Shown here: positions 37,700 through 50,186 of the stretch, piece after piece
Layout: every line of letters begins with the position of its first letter
Position numbering within the stretch: the first letter of the stretch is position 1
Assembly (NCBI GenBank): GCA_025093985.1
Contig: JACAAK010000005.1
Coordinates: 1,922,001 to 1,986,000, forward strand
DNA from: Calvatia gigantea
Taxonomy: Eukaryota > Basidiomycota > Agaricomycetes > Agaricales > Lycoperdaceae
DNA: 64,000 bases
Reading direction: 5' to 3'
The notes under the pieces: model-generated
Database searches by the model: none
What the model was told of the DNA's origin: nothing
Seen by the model: the letters and a program-made list of their open reading frames with translations, nothing else
Position numbers and translations under genes: made by a program

Positions 37700-38904
37700 C
37701 TCCTCCTCACTTGAAGGAGGGAGATTAATGTTTCAACAATCGAGTGGTTTTATCCCATGCTTCAATGTCGGAACCGAAAATCAGTCCTAGTTCAGGGCGG
37801 AAGAGATTGATTTTGGTTATGCCAAGATTCTTTGTAAAGATATTGGCGGGATTGTCTTGTGAAGACACATCACCAATAACAATAATACCCTCCTTGACTA
37901 ATTCTCGCACATAGTGGTAATGAATATCCACGTGCTTCGATCATTTTTCAACAATGGGATTTTCAGTCCAAAATTTGGATCCATCGTTGTCACTGTAGAG
38001 AATAGGAGTTGGGTGCTCAATATTGAGCTCCTCCAGAAGCTGTGACAGCCATTTCACTTGTCGTGAAGCGTCAGACAGTTCTTTATATTCTGCCTCAGTG
38101 GACGATAATGAAACCGTCTTTTGTCGCCGCGAAGTCCAGGTGACAGCACCGGATGCAATCATACAAACATTTCCCAATACGGATCGGTGGGTTTCTGTAT
38201 CTTGAGCCCAATCCGAGTCACTGAGGCATTCCAACGTCACCGTCGGTTTCCCAGTATCGCCTTCATATTTCAATGCATAGTTCCTTGTCATAGACAAGTA
38301 CTTTAATACATGAATTCCAGCGCGATAGTGCTTGGGTGCAGGGTTAGCGGCATGTTGTGCCAGCTTAACTACGGCAAAGGCTATGTTGGGCCTAGTACCG
38401 ATCATCAAGTACATTAAAGATCCAACCAATTGTTGGTACTTTTGATGGAAGGGGTTTGTTGCAGTGTCCTTGTTCGTTATGAACTGGAAGCCGGCAGGTA
38501 ATGGTGTTTTAGCCATGGCAGACTGCGGAACCTGGAAGCGCTGCAAGATCTTATCCAGGTATTTCACCTGTTGAATGAAGATTTGTCGCTTGGAGCAATT
38601 CCTCGAGATTTTCATCCCAAGGAATTCTTCACAGGAACTGTGGTCTCTGCATTCCCACTTTTTCGTGAACTTTTCCTTCAACTCATTGAGGGGGGAGTTT
38701 TTCTTTCCCAAGAAATTCCCATCATCAACATAAACAATGGCTACTACAAGCTCTTTTGTTTTTGGATGTCTGTGAAAGTATACAGCATAGTCAGATTTGC
38801 AGTGGGTAAATCCCAGCTCAATCATCGATTGATGCAATTCTTTCCACCACTGGCGACTGGCTTGTTTAAGGCCATAAATCGCTTGTCTAAGTCTCCATAC
38901 TTTC

Positions 38905-39211
38905 TGTTACAACCTTAGTCAGTTTAGACCTCAGGTTGCAGCTCTGGCTAAGTCTTGAGGGCGAGTAAGGGAAAGAGAACAGAAGGTGGTTAAGTGTACC
39001 GAATACAACAGAGTGTATGTACGCTTAAGTATGTCTGAGGTCATCCGGTTGAATGGATGGAGTAACTACATGAAACGTCCGGTTAGAGTATAGTGGTTGG
39101 TACAAGTCATAACTCGGAGAACGCTGGACTAGAATAGACGAAACAGGTACGCGGATAGTTGGAAATGCAGAATAGTACGGAACTCGTTATGATCGGTGGA
39201 AACTCATAACA
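38905..39211 (-). repeat. Gypsy LTR (3' LTR in element orientation)
   Basis: A 307-bp LTR running from TGTTACAACC to CTCATAACA. On the internal side the minus strand has a purine-rich CGGAGGGTAT, a candidate polypurine tract at 39212-39221. Paired with 44988-45294. Confidence 0.94.
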
Positions 39212-39229
39212 ATACCCTCCGATTAGACT

Positions 39230-40216
39230 TCATGCCTCAGGAAGTTCGTCGAACTCTCCGTTGACTACGGCTGCGGCGAGGGCTTTCTTGGTGGCTCCGA
39301 TGAGGTACTTTCCTTCATTTGAGCGTGCAAAGAAGATGGGCAAGTAGCTGCGGCCATCTTGACAGATAGGGACTGGGACTCCGTTGAAGGGGAACTCGGT
39401 TATGGTGGAGTTGTCCCAGTAATTCTTGACTATCGTTCTCCAGTAGTGTTGGTCCTTCTCTTGGCCTGGTAATACAGTGCGGAATCTTGTTGGTGGGAGA
39501 AAAACCGATACGATCTGTGGTGGGGTGATAGTTTTTATGAATCGTCGGAGTGCGTTGACTTCTTCCTTCATTGAGACAGTGGTTTCTTTGTCCATGGGCG
39601 TATCGGCTCGTTTGGCTGGTGGGGGACGGATGGTGGTGTGTAGGTCGGCGAGAGTGATTCCGATACGTGTAATGAGTTGGTTGATGTCGGGATCTTCGGT
39701 GGTTTTATCTCGTCCTAGCAAGTTCATGGCGACGTCTGCGAGTTCTAAGAAGATGTCGGCGATATCGAGGTGTTTGAATACCTCTAGAGCGAGGTCAATA
39801 CAGCTCTGAAGACTGTGAACCCGGTTTTGTTCACTGGGTGTGAGGGTGGATAATTCTAATGCGTGGAAGATGGCGGGGATGTGCTGGCTTGTAGAGGATG
39901 ATGCGTTGGCGAACCCAGCATACATGTCTGCGAAGGTGATACAAGCGGTGGCAAGGGTGATGTGACGGTTTACTGTGAGTCGTTTGTTCTGGGCTGTGAT
40001 TGTTTCCACTTTGTCGTTTGTGGCTTTGTTGACATCTTTGAGGAGGGCCTCAAGGAGTCCTTGTGCAGGGGATGGGGTGGTTGCGAGGTTATAACGGGTT
40101 CCTTGGGGTACGGGCGCGTGGCTGTTGCCTGGTTTTGGGAGGGGGACTGAGGAGATCATGGTCGGGTTGGGGTGGATGAGGGAGTTGATAGAGATGTGGT
40201 TGGCTTGGGAGGACAT
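39230..40216 (-). CDS. Extra ORF of the Gypsy element, unknown function
   Basis: An intact 328-codon ORF between the chromodomain and the 3' LTR, the position occupied by env in some retroelements. There is no signal peptide or membrane segment, so it is not an envelope-like protein. Composition is predicted mostly helical, with central stretches such as QNKRLTVNRHITLATACITF and LQSCIDLALEVFKHLDIADIF, and a more mixed C-terminal part (KDQHYWRTIVKNYWDN, GKYLIGATKKALAAAV). I recognise no domain. It starts in the same frame as pol, after one TAG and five codons, so either separate initiation or readthrough could express it. It has no premature stop although the rest of the element has about ten, and it still holds CGA codons. 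Confidence 0.75.
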   Translation of the reverse strand: MSSQANHISINSLIHPNPTMISSVPLPKPGNSHAPVPQGTRYNLATTPSPAQGLLEALLKDVNKATNDKVETITAQNKRLTVNRHITLATACITFADMYAGFANASSSTSQHIPAIFHALELSTLTPSEQNRVHSLQSCIDLALEVFKHLDIADIFLELADVAMNLLGRDKTTEDPDINQLITRIGITLADLHTTIRPPPAKRADTPMDKETTVSMKEEVNALRRFIKTITPPQIVSVFLPPTRFRTVLPGQEKDQHYWRTIVKNYWDNSTITEFPFNGVPVPICQDGRSYLPIFFARSNEGKYLIGATKKALAAAVVNGEFDELPEA

Positions 40217-40231
40217 GTTTGGCTAGTGTTT

Positions 40232-43200
40232 CTATCTGGGGGTTGACTTGGCTGATGGTTTTCTGGATTTCTTGCCCCTCTTTTTATAGGTATCCTCCGG
40301 ATGCCTTTTGTGGTACTCCGCTATCGCATCTTGGGTGTTTTGCAAGTTTGACTCCACTGTCCACGTATCTTCTTCGTTGCTGTATCCCTTCCAGTGTATA
40401 AGGAATTGATATCCCCTTCCTCTTCGTCGCTTCCCTCGGACTTCTTCTACTTCGTATTCTTCTTCATTGTTGATGATCATTGGCTCGGGCGCTGGTGCTT
40501 CTTTCTGGATGTGGAATGATGTTTTCTGTGCCAGGGTTAGCAGCTGTTCGTTGAATACATCGTGGATGGCCCATCCTTCTGGTATCGCCAGCCGATATGC
40601 TGCTTCCCCTATTTTTTCCTTAATTCGGAAAGGCCTATACCTTTTTTGGCCTAGCTTCTTTGATGACTGATTGGTATGGATGTTGGTGTTTTCTAACCAT
40701 ACTTCATCGTTGATCTGGTATGTCCTCGTGTTCATTTTGCTGTTATCATGTGTCCGTTTCATCTTTTCTTGATATGATCGTAGTGCGGAAGTGGCATTGT
40801 TTCTTGCGTTTTGGAGTTGTTTCAGGAACTCCATACTGCTAGAGTTGTTTGTCGTTCCGTTTTCCTTTCCTTTCCAGGGGTGTCTGCCATAGTTTAGGTA
40901 GAATGGTGTCATCTGAGTGCCGGTGTGCTTCTTGTTGTTGTATTGGAATTCGGCCATGGGTAGCCATTTCGCCCAGTCGTTTTGGTCATAGTTACAGTAT
41001 ATCCTCAGGTATGTTTTGACTTCTCTGTTAATCCTTTCTGTTTGTCTGTCGGTCTGTGAGTGATAGGCCGTTGACAGGTTTCGTTCTATCCCTAGTCCTT
41101 TGAATAGTTCGCCGGTGAATTCGGATGCAAACTGTGGTCCTCGGTCACTGAGGACTTTCCTCGGCATTCCATGTAGCTTCCATATTTCGTCGCGGTAGTA
41201 CTGTGCTAGTTCCTTTGAGGAAACGTTCGTCCTTGTTGCTATGAGTCATATCATTTTTGAGAACCGGTCGACAATGACTAGGATAGCGTCCTTTCCTTCT
41301 GATTTGGGTAGTGGCCCAATGAGATCGATGTTCACTTCTTCCCATGGGCCGCTGGGGATGGGGAGCGGGTGTAGAGGTGTCTTCAGAGGTGTCTTGCATG
41401 GCTTATTTCATTGGCAACTCTGGCATCCTCTGATGTACTTTTGAATGTCCATTCAGATTGCCGGCCACCAGTAATCTCTGGTCACTAGCTCGATCATTCG
41501 GTGTTGTCCCGGGTGTCCTGCGTCAGGGGCGTCGTGGTATTGGTGTAGTATTTCTTCTCTGAGTGCCAGTTCGGGTGGTACATACATGCTGGCATTTTTG
41601 TAGATTATTCCATCATGTTCAGTGATGTCAGGGTCTTGGTCGCGTATTTTTTGGGTGATGGCCATTTCTCGTCCTTTGTTCGTCTTGATTCGTTCCTTGA
41701 GGGTGGGTTCCATAAATAGTTTGGCACGGAGTAAGATGGTCCCTTCTGATGGTTCGTCGTCTTTTGTGTTTGTTAGCCAAGTGTCTTGGATCATGGTGAC
41801 TAGTTTCTCTTCTTCCTGTTCTGGCTCTTGGTAGATTCTGGAGAGGAGGTCCGCTTTTGTATTTGTTTTTCCCGGTATGTGGCGCAGTGTGAAGTTGTAG
41901 TCTTGTAACTGTAGGTACCATCTCGCTTGTCGGCCGTTTAGTTTCTGGGGTTCCCTGTAGTATTTCAGGTTTTCATGGTCGGTCCAGATTTCGAATTTTT
42001 CTTCTGCATCTAGTAGGTAGTGTTGCCATTCTTTTAGTGCATGCATGATGGCCAATAGTTCTTTGTCGTAGATTTCATAATTTCGTTCTGCTGGTGATAG
42101 TGTGCAGGACGTGAATGCGATTGGGTGCCATTTCGAATTTTGTTCTTGTGAGAGTACTCCCCCTAGTGCGTAGTTTGATGCGTCAACTTCTACCCGGAAT
42201 TGACCTTTCCTCTGGGGTAGTATTAGGGTGGGTTCTTCTGTGATTCGTTGTTTTAGTTCATCAAATGCAGATTGTTGTTCATCTTTCCATTCCCACTCCT
42301 CTGATCCTTTTAGTTTGTTCAACGGGGCTGCTATCTTGCTGAAGTTTTTTATAAATTGGCGGTAGTAGTTGGTGAAACTGAGGAATCTTTCTATTCCTTT
42401 CTTGTTGTGTGGTTGGGGCCATTCTCATACTGATTTTACCTTTTCGGCCTCCATTTCAATGCGTCCGTGTCCTACTGTTACTCCTAGCATTGGGATTTCT
42501 TTGGCGTCGAAGATGCATTTGGATCGTTTGAAGCATAGGTTGTGTTCGGCTGCTCTTTCTAGGAATCGGATTGTTCGTTCTCGTAATTGCTCTTTGGTGT
42601 CTCCCGGAATTGCGAAGTCGTCCATGTAGTTTACTATATCTCCATCGCGTAACAGGTCTCGGAAGATGCTCGCCATCATTCTTGAGAACGTTCCTGGTGA
42701 ATTACTAAGACCGAAGAACATTACTGTAGGTTCGAATAGCCCTTCGTTGGTTAGGAAGGCTGCTTTCCACTCATCTCCTTCTTTGATTCAGACGTTGTTG
42801 TAGCCCCAAATAATGTCCAGTTTGTTGAAATATTTGGCTTTTCCTAATTTGTCAATGACCTCTCCGATCCGAGGCAGCGGTGTTTTATCCTTGATGACTA
42901 CGTTATTCAACTGTCAGTAATCTTGAATGAGTCGTTTTGAGCCATCCTTTTTTGGGATGAAAAAGGTGGGCGCGGCGTATGGTGATTTCGATGGTCATAT
43001 TCGTCCTGATTCGAGGTTTTCTTTAACAAATGTCTTGAGTTTGTCTTGTTCCTTGATCGTCATGTTGTAAGTTCCCGTGTTGATTTCTTTGGGTGCGTCT
43101 TCTGTTAGGATTATCTCGTGGTCCCATTCTGTTCGTTCAGGTAGCTTGTCGAATGTAGTTTTGTTGAATAAATGTGTGAATGGCCGTATGTAGTCCGGTA

Positions 43201-43720
43201 GGTCTGATGGTTCAGTGGGGTCGGGTTCTTCTTCCTCTTCCCATATGTCCTCGGTGGTGGCCATGCTTCGGATTTTGTCTGTTACCTGGATGCTTTGGTG
43301 TGGGACTTTGCAGTCTTTTGGGCATCGATTGAACTTTATTTCTCCTGTTCGCCAGTTTACTTCCGGGTTGTGTTTGATGAGCCAGTCGTGTCCTAGGAAT
43401 ACTTCCGCTCTGTCTTGGAGTTGTACGACCGACGCTTCGATCGTCTCTTTGTGTCCTTCGATTTCCATCTGTATAGTTGCCTTTTCCGTGACCTTTCCCC
43501 CTTGGTTTGTTGTGCCATCCGCGTTAAGTACCGTGATTTCTTGTCCTAATTTTTCTGTGGGGATTTTTTCTTCATCTACCAGTCTTTTGCTGATGCTGCT
43601 GGTGGTGCATCCCGAGTCGACTATAGTGTTTACTGTTATTCTTTTTGTCGGGGTTTGGATTCTCCCTTTTAGGTTTAGTTCGTGCTTTCGTTTCTGAGGA
43701 ATCGTGTAATATTCTTCTGA
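40232..43720 (-). pseudogene. Gypsy pol (protease, RT, RNase H, integrase, chromodomain)
   Basis: One reading frame can be followed on the minus strand, interrupted by seven TGA stops with starts at 42997, 42916, 42790, 42427, 41455, 41410 and 41248. Each sits where Arg is expected, for example ATA-TGA-CCA in GRI*PSKSPYAAP. No frameshift was needed. Domains: aspartic protease VDSGCT near 43610; RT with FFIPKKDGSKRLIQDY and YMDD near 42625; RNase H (ASNYALGGVLSQ); integrase zinc-binding region (HPGQHRMIELV, CQSCQ); catalytic core (VNIDLIGPLP, LSDRGPQFASEFT, TERINREV); and chromodomain FLIHWKGYSNEEDTWTVESNL near residues encoded at 40330-40400. All seven stops are consistent with CGA to TGA. 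The upstream limit is approximate. Confidence 0.9.
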
Positions 43721-43758
43721 TATCCTAGATACAAGTTTCTTGACTCTCGAGGTAGCGC

Positions 43759-44937
43759 CTACTCGGAGTCTCCGGAAAAATCCTGGTGTTCCTCTGGTTT
43801 TGCTTCATCTATCGCTCGGATCTGTGCTTTCTTTGGTGTGGTGCATGCTTTGGCTATGTGTCCGATTTTGCTGCAGTTGTAGCATGTTAACCCTTTGGGT
43901 TTTTTGCAGTCTTTGGACATGTGTCCGAATATCCCGCAGTTGTAGCACTTGGGTTCCCCTTTTGCATTGAACACATGTCGCCTGCTTCCTATCTCCATGG
44001 GTTCTCCCATTCCTCCATAAGTAGTTCCCGAGTTAGTTTTCTTATCTCCTCGGTATTCGGATGCTTCGTATCCTTGTCCAACTGCTAGTATGGCCTCCTT
44101 CCATTCTGGGTACATGTCGGGTCGCGCGGCTGGAGGGTAGCCTGTGATGGTATGGATAATATCTTGTCAGGCGTTTTTTCGCAACAGGAACATGGCGTGT
44201 CGGTTGTCAGTTTTCGCCTTGTTTTTTAGTACCTCAAATTCGATGAGGTAGTCAGCTGTGTTCCTATTCCCTTGTTTGAATTTTTCGATCTGCCATTCCG
44301 CCTTTGCGTTCATGGCATCGTCTGAAAAGGTTCATTTGAATTCTTCCGCAAAGACCTTCCAGTCTACAGAGTCTTCTCCTTCCAGGATTTGTGGTGCTTT
44401 CATTGCGGCATATGCTCCTGCTGTTCCTCCCCTCAGTCTAGCCAAGACTGCTATGGCTTTATCATCTGCCGTGATGACTTTGTTGAATTTCATGAAGAGT
44501 GTCATGGCTCTCCACCAGTCGTTGAATTTGGTTCGCGTTCCATTGAAGAACCCTGGGTCGGGCACGAGTCCCTTTGTGCTAGGTGCTGTGGTGGGTGCAG
44601 TATTGTCCGTCATTTCTGAATTTCCCGATTCTGATTCTGTTTCGGTGTCTTAGTTCTCTGGTTGTCCTAACTGTTCTTCTGCTATGTCGAGTTCATTGAA
44701 GAGTTCTGATATAATTGCTTCTACTCCTGTTGGGTTTACTCCTTGTGTGGTATCTCTGGGTTCGTTGTCTGTTACAACCGTTTCTGGTGCAGGTACTTCA
44801 GGGTTCTCTGCTTCTTCGTCTGATGAGTCGGTTTTGCTGTCTGTTTCGAGCTCGTTGTCTGTGACTTCGAGCTGGGGTTCTCTGTATTCGTCAGGGTTCG
44901 AGCTCATATAATGGCTCCTGGGTTCGTCGTGGTTCAA
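43759..44937 (-). pseudogene. Gypsy gag with two CCHC zinc knuckles
   Basis: The frame runs from an ATG at 44937, or from MTDNTAPTT at 44613, to a TAG at 43759. It contains a TAA (44650) and two TGA stops (44332, 44167) in the same frame. The N-terminal part is acidic. The middle includes the capsid-like LVPDPGFFNGTRTKFNDWW and MTLFMKFNKVITADDKAIA. The C-terminal part has two knuckles, CYNCGIFGHMSKDC and CYNCSKIGHIAKAC, for RNA binding. Pol lies in the -1 frame relative to gag, compatible with -1 frameshifting. Both TGA codons again fit Arg CGA. Confidence 0.88.
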
Positions 44938-44987
44938 GTCTTTTCCAACTCTATCTTTGCAAGGTGAGGTGGTGACGCTTAACCAAA

Positions 44988-45294
44988 TGTTACAACCTTA
45001 GTCAGTTTAGACCTCAGGTTGCAGCTCTGGCTAAGTCTTGAAGGCGAGTAAGGGAAAGAGAACAGAAGGTGGTTCAGCGTACCGAATATAACAGAGTGTA
45101 TGTACGCTTAAGTATGTCTGAGGTCATCCGGTTGAACAGATGGAGTAACTACATGAAACGTCCAGTTAGAGCGTAGTGGTTGGTACAAGTCATAACTCGG
45201 AGAACGCTGGACTAGAATAGATGAAACAGGTACGTGGATAGTTGGAAATGCAGAATAGTACGGAACTCGTTATGATTGGTGGAAACTCATAACA
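44988..45294 (-). repeat. Gypsy LTR (5' LTR in element orientation)
   Basis: A 307-bp copy of the 38905-39211 LTR with about 12 substitutions. Internal to it the minus strand reads TTTGGTTAAGCGTCACC, whose TGG may start a tRNA primer-binding site offset by two bases. I cannot assign a tRNA, and self-priming as in some chromoviruses is possible. Confidence 0.92.
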
Positions 45295-48200
45295 CTTTCC
45301 CTTCCTGCCCGGGAAGTCAAAACCCTTCGGGCTGTTCCATGTATATCTCCTCATCCAGTTTGCCATATAAATAGGCTGTTTTTACATCAATGCTATGCAT
45401 ATTCCAATCATGGATTGCAGTGAGTGCGAAGCTTACATGCGCAGACTTGTAGCGGACAACTGGTGAGAAAAGCTTGTTGTAATCGATGCCTTCAATCTGC
45501 GAGAAGCCTTTCACAACTAGGTGAGCTCGCAGGCGGCCATCAGACTTTTCGAGAAATACCCAATGGTTTTTAACCGTCCTCCTTCCTTTTGGAAGATCTA
45601 CCAGTTCATATACTCCTTGTTTCTTCAACGCTTCAAGTTCCTCGATACACGCAGCCATCCATTTTGCCTTGATGGGCTCAGGAAGCTTAAGCATGTCACG
45701 GAAAGTTTCAGGCTCTCCGTGTGCGGTATTGTGTACTGTCTATATCAAGAAATCGATTAGTTTTACTCCTCCCTCAGTGACAAGCCTTTCAATGTCCATA
45801 TTATCTACATCATGAAATGTTGGATCATTGTTTTCAGGCATGGGTGGCAGTTCCGGACATGGAGGAAGCTGAAATGGAGGCAAATCAAAGGGTTGTGGCG
45901 GATACCGCTCAGCACGAACTCTTTGCCTCACATATTCAGGATGGTTAGTCCTTGCTCTTCGCTCATGAATTATTTCATCTGGAGGGGCATTGACACGTAT
46001 GCGCTGCCTTTGCCTCTGCTGCTCTTGTCGGTAAGTCCGATCTATTTCTCTTTCAATTGAAATTGGATGTCTATTCTCTCCATATGTATTACCTGGTCTA
46101 ATAGGAGGCCTGCCCTGTCGTTCAGAACAACACGGCTCTACCTGATCAGAACCAACAGCACGACGCTTGGGAACAGGGATTGGGAATTCTTGATTTTCTG
46201 TATCCCATACATCTCTGTCCACATGCCAATTATCACATACATCAGGCTCCTCCTCAATGGTTGTTCCACGCGAAGGTGGCGACTCAGGTGGGGGAACCCA
46301 AGGTGGCGTATTGCTAGGTGATGGCCATCATAAATCAATGCTGTCTGGCAGAATAGAATCTCGCTGGGGTAAGGGAGGTGTAGGCGGAGAATATTTCGGT
46401 TTAAATGGTGGAGAAACCGGAGGTAATGTTACTGGATCATCAGGTGGAGGTGGAACAATTCCAGCGTCATCCGAGGATGGCAGAATAGGTGGTCGATCCT
46501 CTAATCCTGGTCTAGGCAGATTTCTCTCTCTTCCGTGATTAGGCCGGTTATTGCTATCTGGCACTGAATCAGGGCATTTGGGAAAATATCCCTCATCAAA
46601 TAAGGCGTTTGGTGATATAAAAATCACGTTGCCTGTCGTGTGCTGCATAAAGATGTAGTTTTTGCTACCTTTATATCCAAGAAAGATCATAATCTCAGAT
46701 TTTGCAGACAATTTGTTTGGGCGGATCTCATCGGGTAAATATACATACGCGCCGCATCCAAACACATGAATATGGGACAAATCTGGTTTTTCTCTCGAAT
46801 AACACTCAAAAGGTGTCTTCCACTGCAGACGCTGGACTGGTGTGCGATTATATAAATGCACAGCTGTGTTCAATGCAAATTCCCACCATGAGTCAGGTAG
46901 ACATGCCTGTAGCCTTATAGCTTGGGCTTTCTCATGTAGGGTGCGGTTCAGTCGCTCTGCTCTCCCATTCTGCTGATGTGCATAGGGGGCAGTGGTCTCG
47001 TGGGTGATTCCACGTGCCGCAAGTCCTGCCAATAACCTTTCATTGACATATTCTCCTCCATTATCAGTGCGAAGTCGTTTGACTCGCATTCTGGAGAGGT
47101 TCTCTAACGCACTGATTAGCTGAATGAGCTTCTCAGGAGCCTCAGACTTCTTTTGAAGGAGGACTATGTGTGCATGAGAAGAAAAGTCATCAAGGAACGT
47201 CATTGCCCATTTATATTTATGGTAGCTAATGACGGGCAGTTCCAGCAAGTCTGAGTGACATAGCTCAAAGACTGCGGTGGCTCGCTTGGGGTTAATTGGA
47301 AAGGGGTTATTATGTATTTTCCCCTTGGCACAGCCGTCGCAAATGCCTTTCCAAGTAGATGGTGCGGGAATCGATGCGATGCCCTCTACATGCTTTGGAA
47401 GCTCGGAGAGTGTGCGATCTGAGGGGTGTCCCATTCAACGATGCCAATCGATGTAATCAAGTTGGCATAATGTCAACGCAACTGGTTTCTCCTTGCTATT
47501 TTGCAAGACATATGTGTGCACTGTATGTATGTTGTTTTTAAACAAACAATGAGGCCAGGTGGACAATACTGCTCATCCTGATTTATCACAGATGGTGGTC
47601 CCTTTAACGGTTGCCTCTAGAACATAGCCATTCCTTAGAATCTGGCCTGAGGACATTAACCGTTCTGTGATTTCTTTGATGTAAAAGACTGGCGCAATAC
47701 ATGAAGTAGTGCTCTTGGTCTTGCCTTCATCTACCATGTCATGCTGGAAAATCACAGATCCTCATCCTGTCATTTCATAGATCCGGTTGCCAGCGGCTTG
47801 TATAAGCCCGAAATGGCCTATCTTTACCTCTGCGAAATCAGAGAGATGACCGGTGACATGGTACGATGCTCCAGAATCAAGGAGCCAATCTGCGTTATTC
47901 ACAGAATGTTTATTCCCTTCTCCTCTACACTTTTGGCACTGAGACAAATCACAAATGTGATATGTGATGATCTAATTAAGATCTTCGTGCTCTTCGTGGA
48001 GTTCTGACCTTAACTTATCTGAATACTCGTAATTATTCACGGTATATGTAGCGTTCATCTTACTTTCCTGCTTAGTTTCACTAGCGGAATAAGCAGAAGG
48101 GGAAGCGCCTTGAGTGCGCTTCCAGCATATATTGCAGTTCACGAAGTCTGTACAGCGGTGTCTACAATGAGTCCCTATAGGAGGTGGATGACATGCTACA

Positions 48201-49752
48201 TCTGCATAGGTGCCCTGCTCTCTTCAGTGGCCACCTTGTCGTCCCAACTCAACCTCGGAATCTCCAGGGCATCCCGCTCTGTAGTGGACAGACCCTGTGT
48301 CTGTATCGTCCCGTCCCACCTGTTGATGGGGCTGTACATCATCCTCTGCATCAGAACAAGAATAATAGTCAGTAGAAGGTACTGACCCACACCCTCCATC
48401 GGAACCATAGTCGGTGTCTGAGTCGTTGTCATCTAAGACCGACTCGAGGACTGACTCGATTTCCTTCGGCACCTGCTTCTTCTTGAGCGGCTTGGGTTTC
48501 TTGATAATCACCAGCTTGTTATATACTGGAGCTGGCCAAGCTATCTCGTCTTCCTCCCTTGTGATGGTGGATGGAGTAGGCTCTACATCCATCTCATCAA
48601 AACGCTTCCACATCTCCTCCGAACTCTCACCCAATGAAGAAGTTGACTTGAGACGTTGGTCCCACTTCTTCAATGCGGTAACCTTGGCTTTTACCGAAGG
48701 TTTGCGACAAGCTTCAGGCTCGGGCGTAGTGATGCGCAACGCGAGCAGAGTGGCATTACTGCTAGTGGCGGCGGAATTAGAGGCAATGGGAGGTGTTTTG
48801 GCTCGACGCGTTGCTTCTATAAGAGAATGAGTGGATGGTGGTGGCATCGTTTGTGCCTGCGACATGAAATCCACATCCTGGATATAGCCGGAAGAGGTGG
48901 CGGCATTGCCTTGCGCACCTCCCTCCTTTCCCTTTCCCTTTCCTTTTCCTCGAGGGCACCATCAGTGTTTCTTCTCGCCATCGCCTTCTCCTCCAGATAG
49001 CTTTTGCTGCTGCTGCTGCTGCTGGGGCTGCTGTTGGGGCTTTTTAGACCCCGAAGGCTGCTGTTTCCCTTGCTGCTGGCGCTGCTGCTGCTGCTGCTGC
49101 CCACCTCCTTGTCATGGAGTGAAGCGCGCTCGTTGCACGTGGGCGGTCTGGTTGGAGGCATAAGCAGCAATAATGCCACTTCGGGCCTTGTCCCACGTCA
49201 GCTCGTGAAGCGACATGTTCAAGGTGAGGAGCGTCTGAGCTACATGGCTCAAAGACGGGTGAAGAGAGTGGAGGAGGATCATCGTTTCGATCTCTGGGGC
49301 AATGCCACTATCCATGGTGTCAAGCTGCCCGAAGATCTGCTGGAGCTCGCTCATCTTGAGCGAGGGATCACCACCGAGAGGGAGCTCAAACGTTATTGTG
49401 CGAATGAACTCGTTATAGACCTGAGCTGGTCCAGGAAGGCCATATTGGCCCTGCAACTGAGACCAGAGCGCTCGAGTGTTCCGGGCTGAATGCTTTAGCA
49501 TGCTGTTGGGGAGAGTTGCCTCAATCAACCCAAGAGCTCGCATCCGAAGGTTGTTGGCCATTCCAACACTGCAGCGCTCCTCAGCAGTCGCAGGAATTGG
49601 GGTTCCTGGTCGTGCGGGACGTGCCGGCATAGTGCCAGAAGCCAGAACAGCGGGGTGCTCAGGACCATAAAGCTGCTCGTATTGGACGGGTTCATCCATT
49701 GCTCCAGAGAAGTCCCATCCGGTCCAAGAACAATCGTTTAAGGAGATGCACA

Positions 49753-50161
49753 TGTTAAGACGAGTACACCACGGTAGCTTGCGCTAGTGGCGGAGGGTAG
49801 TCGTACTCACTGGGTTTGTTGAGATGGTAGTTGTAGACCGTAGCTAGTGGATATCTTAGAGGTATGATGGGCAGAAGAATAGACTGAATTGTCTAAGGAA
49901 TGTACGCATACTACATAGGTCTTATATATCTAATGTCTCTGGTCTGTGCGCCATTCTACCTAATACAGGTGAGGTCTTATCTGCCAGTAGCATATACAGA
50001 GCATACTGCATACATTGTTCTATTTAATAGACCATGACCAGCAACCTAGAGTGCGGTCTAGTACATTGTCCGTTATCTCTCTTCAAGAGTGAAGTACTCA
50101 AGAAGCCGTTTCAGCTATAAATAGACTGAACCAACGTAGTGGTACGGATCGAGATTCAACA
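49753..50161 (-). repeat. LTR of Copia E2 (3' LTR in element orientation)
   Basis: 409 bp, bounded by TGTTAAGACG and GATTCAACA. The minus strand next to it reads AGTGAGGAGGAG (50162-50173), the likely polypurine tract. Near-identical to 56158-56566. Confidence 0.95.
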
Positions 50162-50186
50162 CTCCTCCTCACTTGAAGGAGAGAGA

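Larger units (their letters stand above)
38900..45299 (-). mobile_element. Ty3/Gypsy chromovirus inserted in E1, with target duplication
   Basis: The element is 38905-45294 (6390 bp) with 307-bp LTRs, flanked by the 5-bp duplication CTTTC (38900-38904 and 45295-45299). It interrupts the RT region of E1, whose frame resumes exactly on the other side. Order on the minus strand: gag with two CCHC knuckles, protease, RT with YMDD, RNase H, integrase, chromodomain, then an extra ORF. A chromodomain at the end of integrase defines a chromovirus; such domains guide insertion to marked chromatin. The two LTRs differ at about 12 of 307 positions, 11 of them transitions, so it is not recent. Confidence 0.94.

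Noticed and set aside
39230..40216. Extra Gypsy ORF as an envelope protein
   Set aside because: Position fits, but no signal peptide, membrane anchor or cysteine pattern is present.
49021..49103. CAG/CTG repeat as an independent microsatellite locus
   Set aside because: It is part of the poly-Gln coding region of Copia gag in both E1 and E2.
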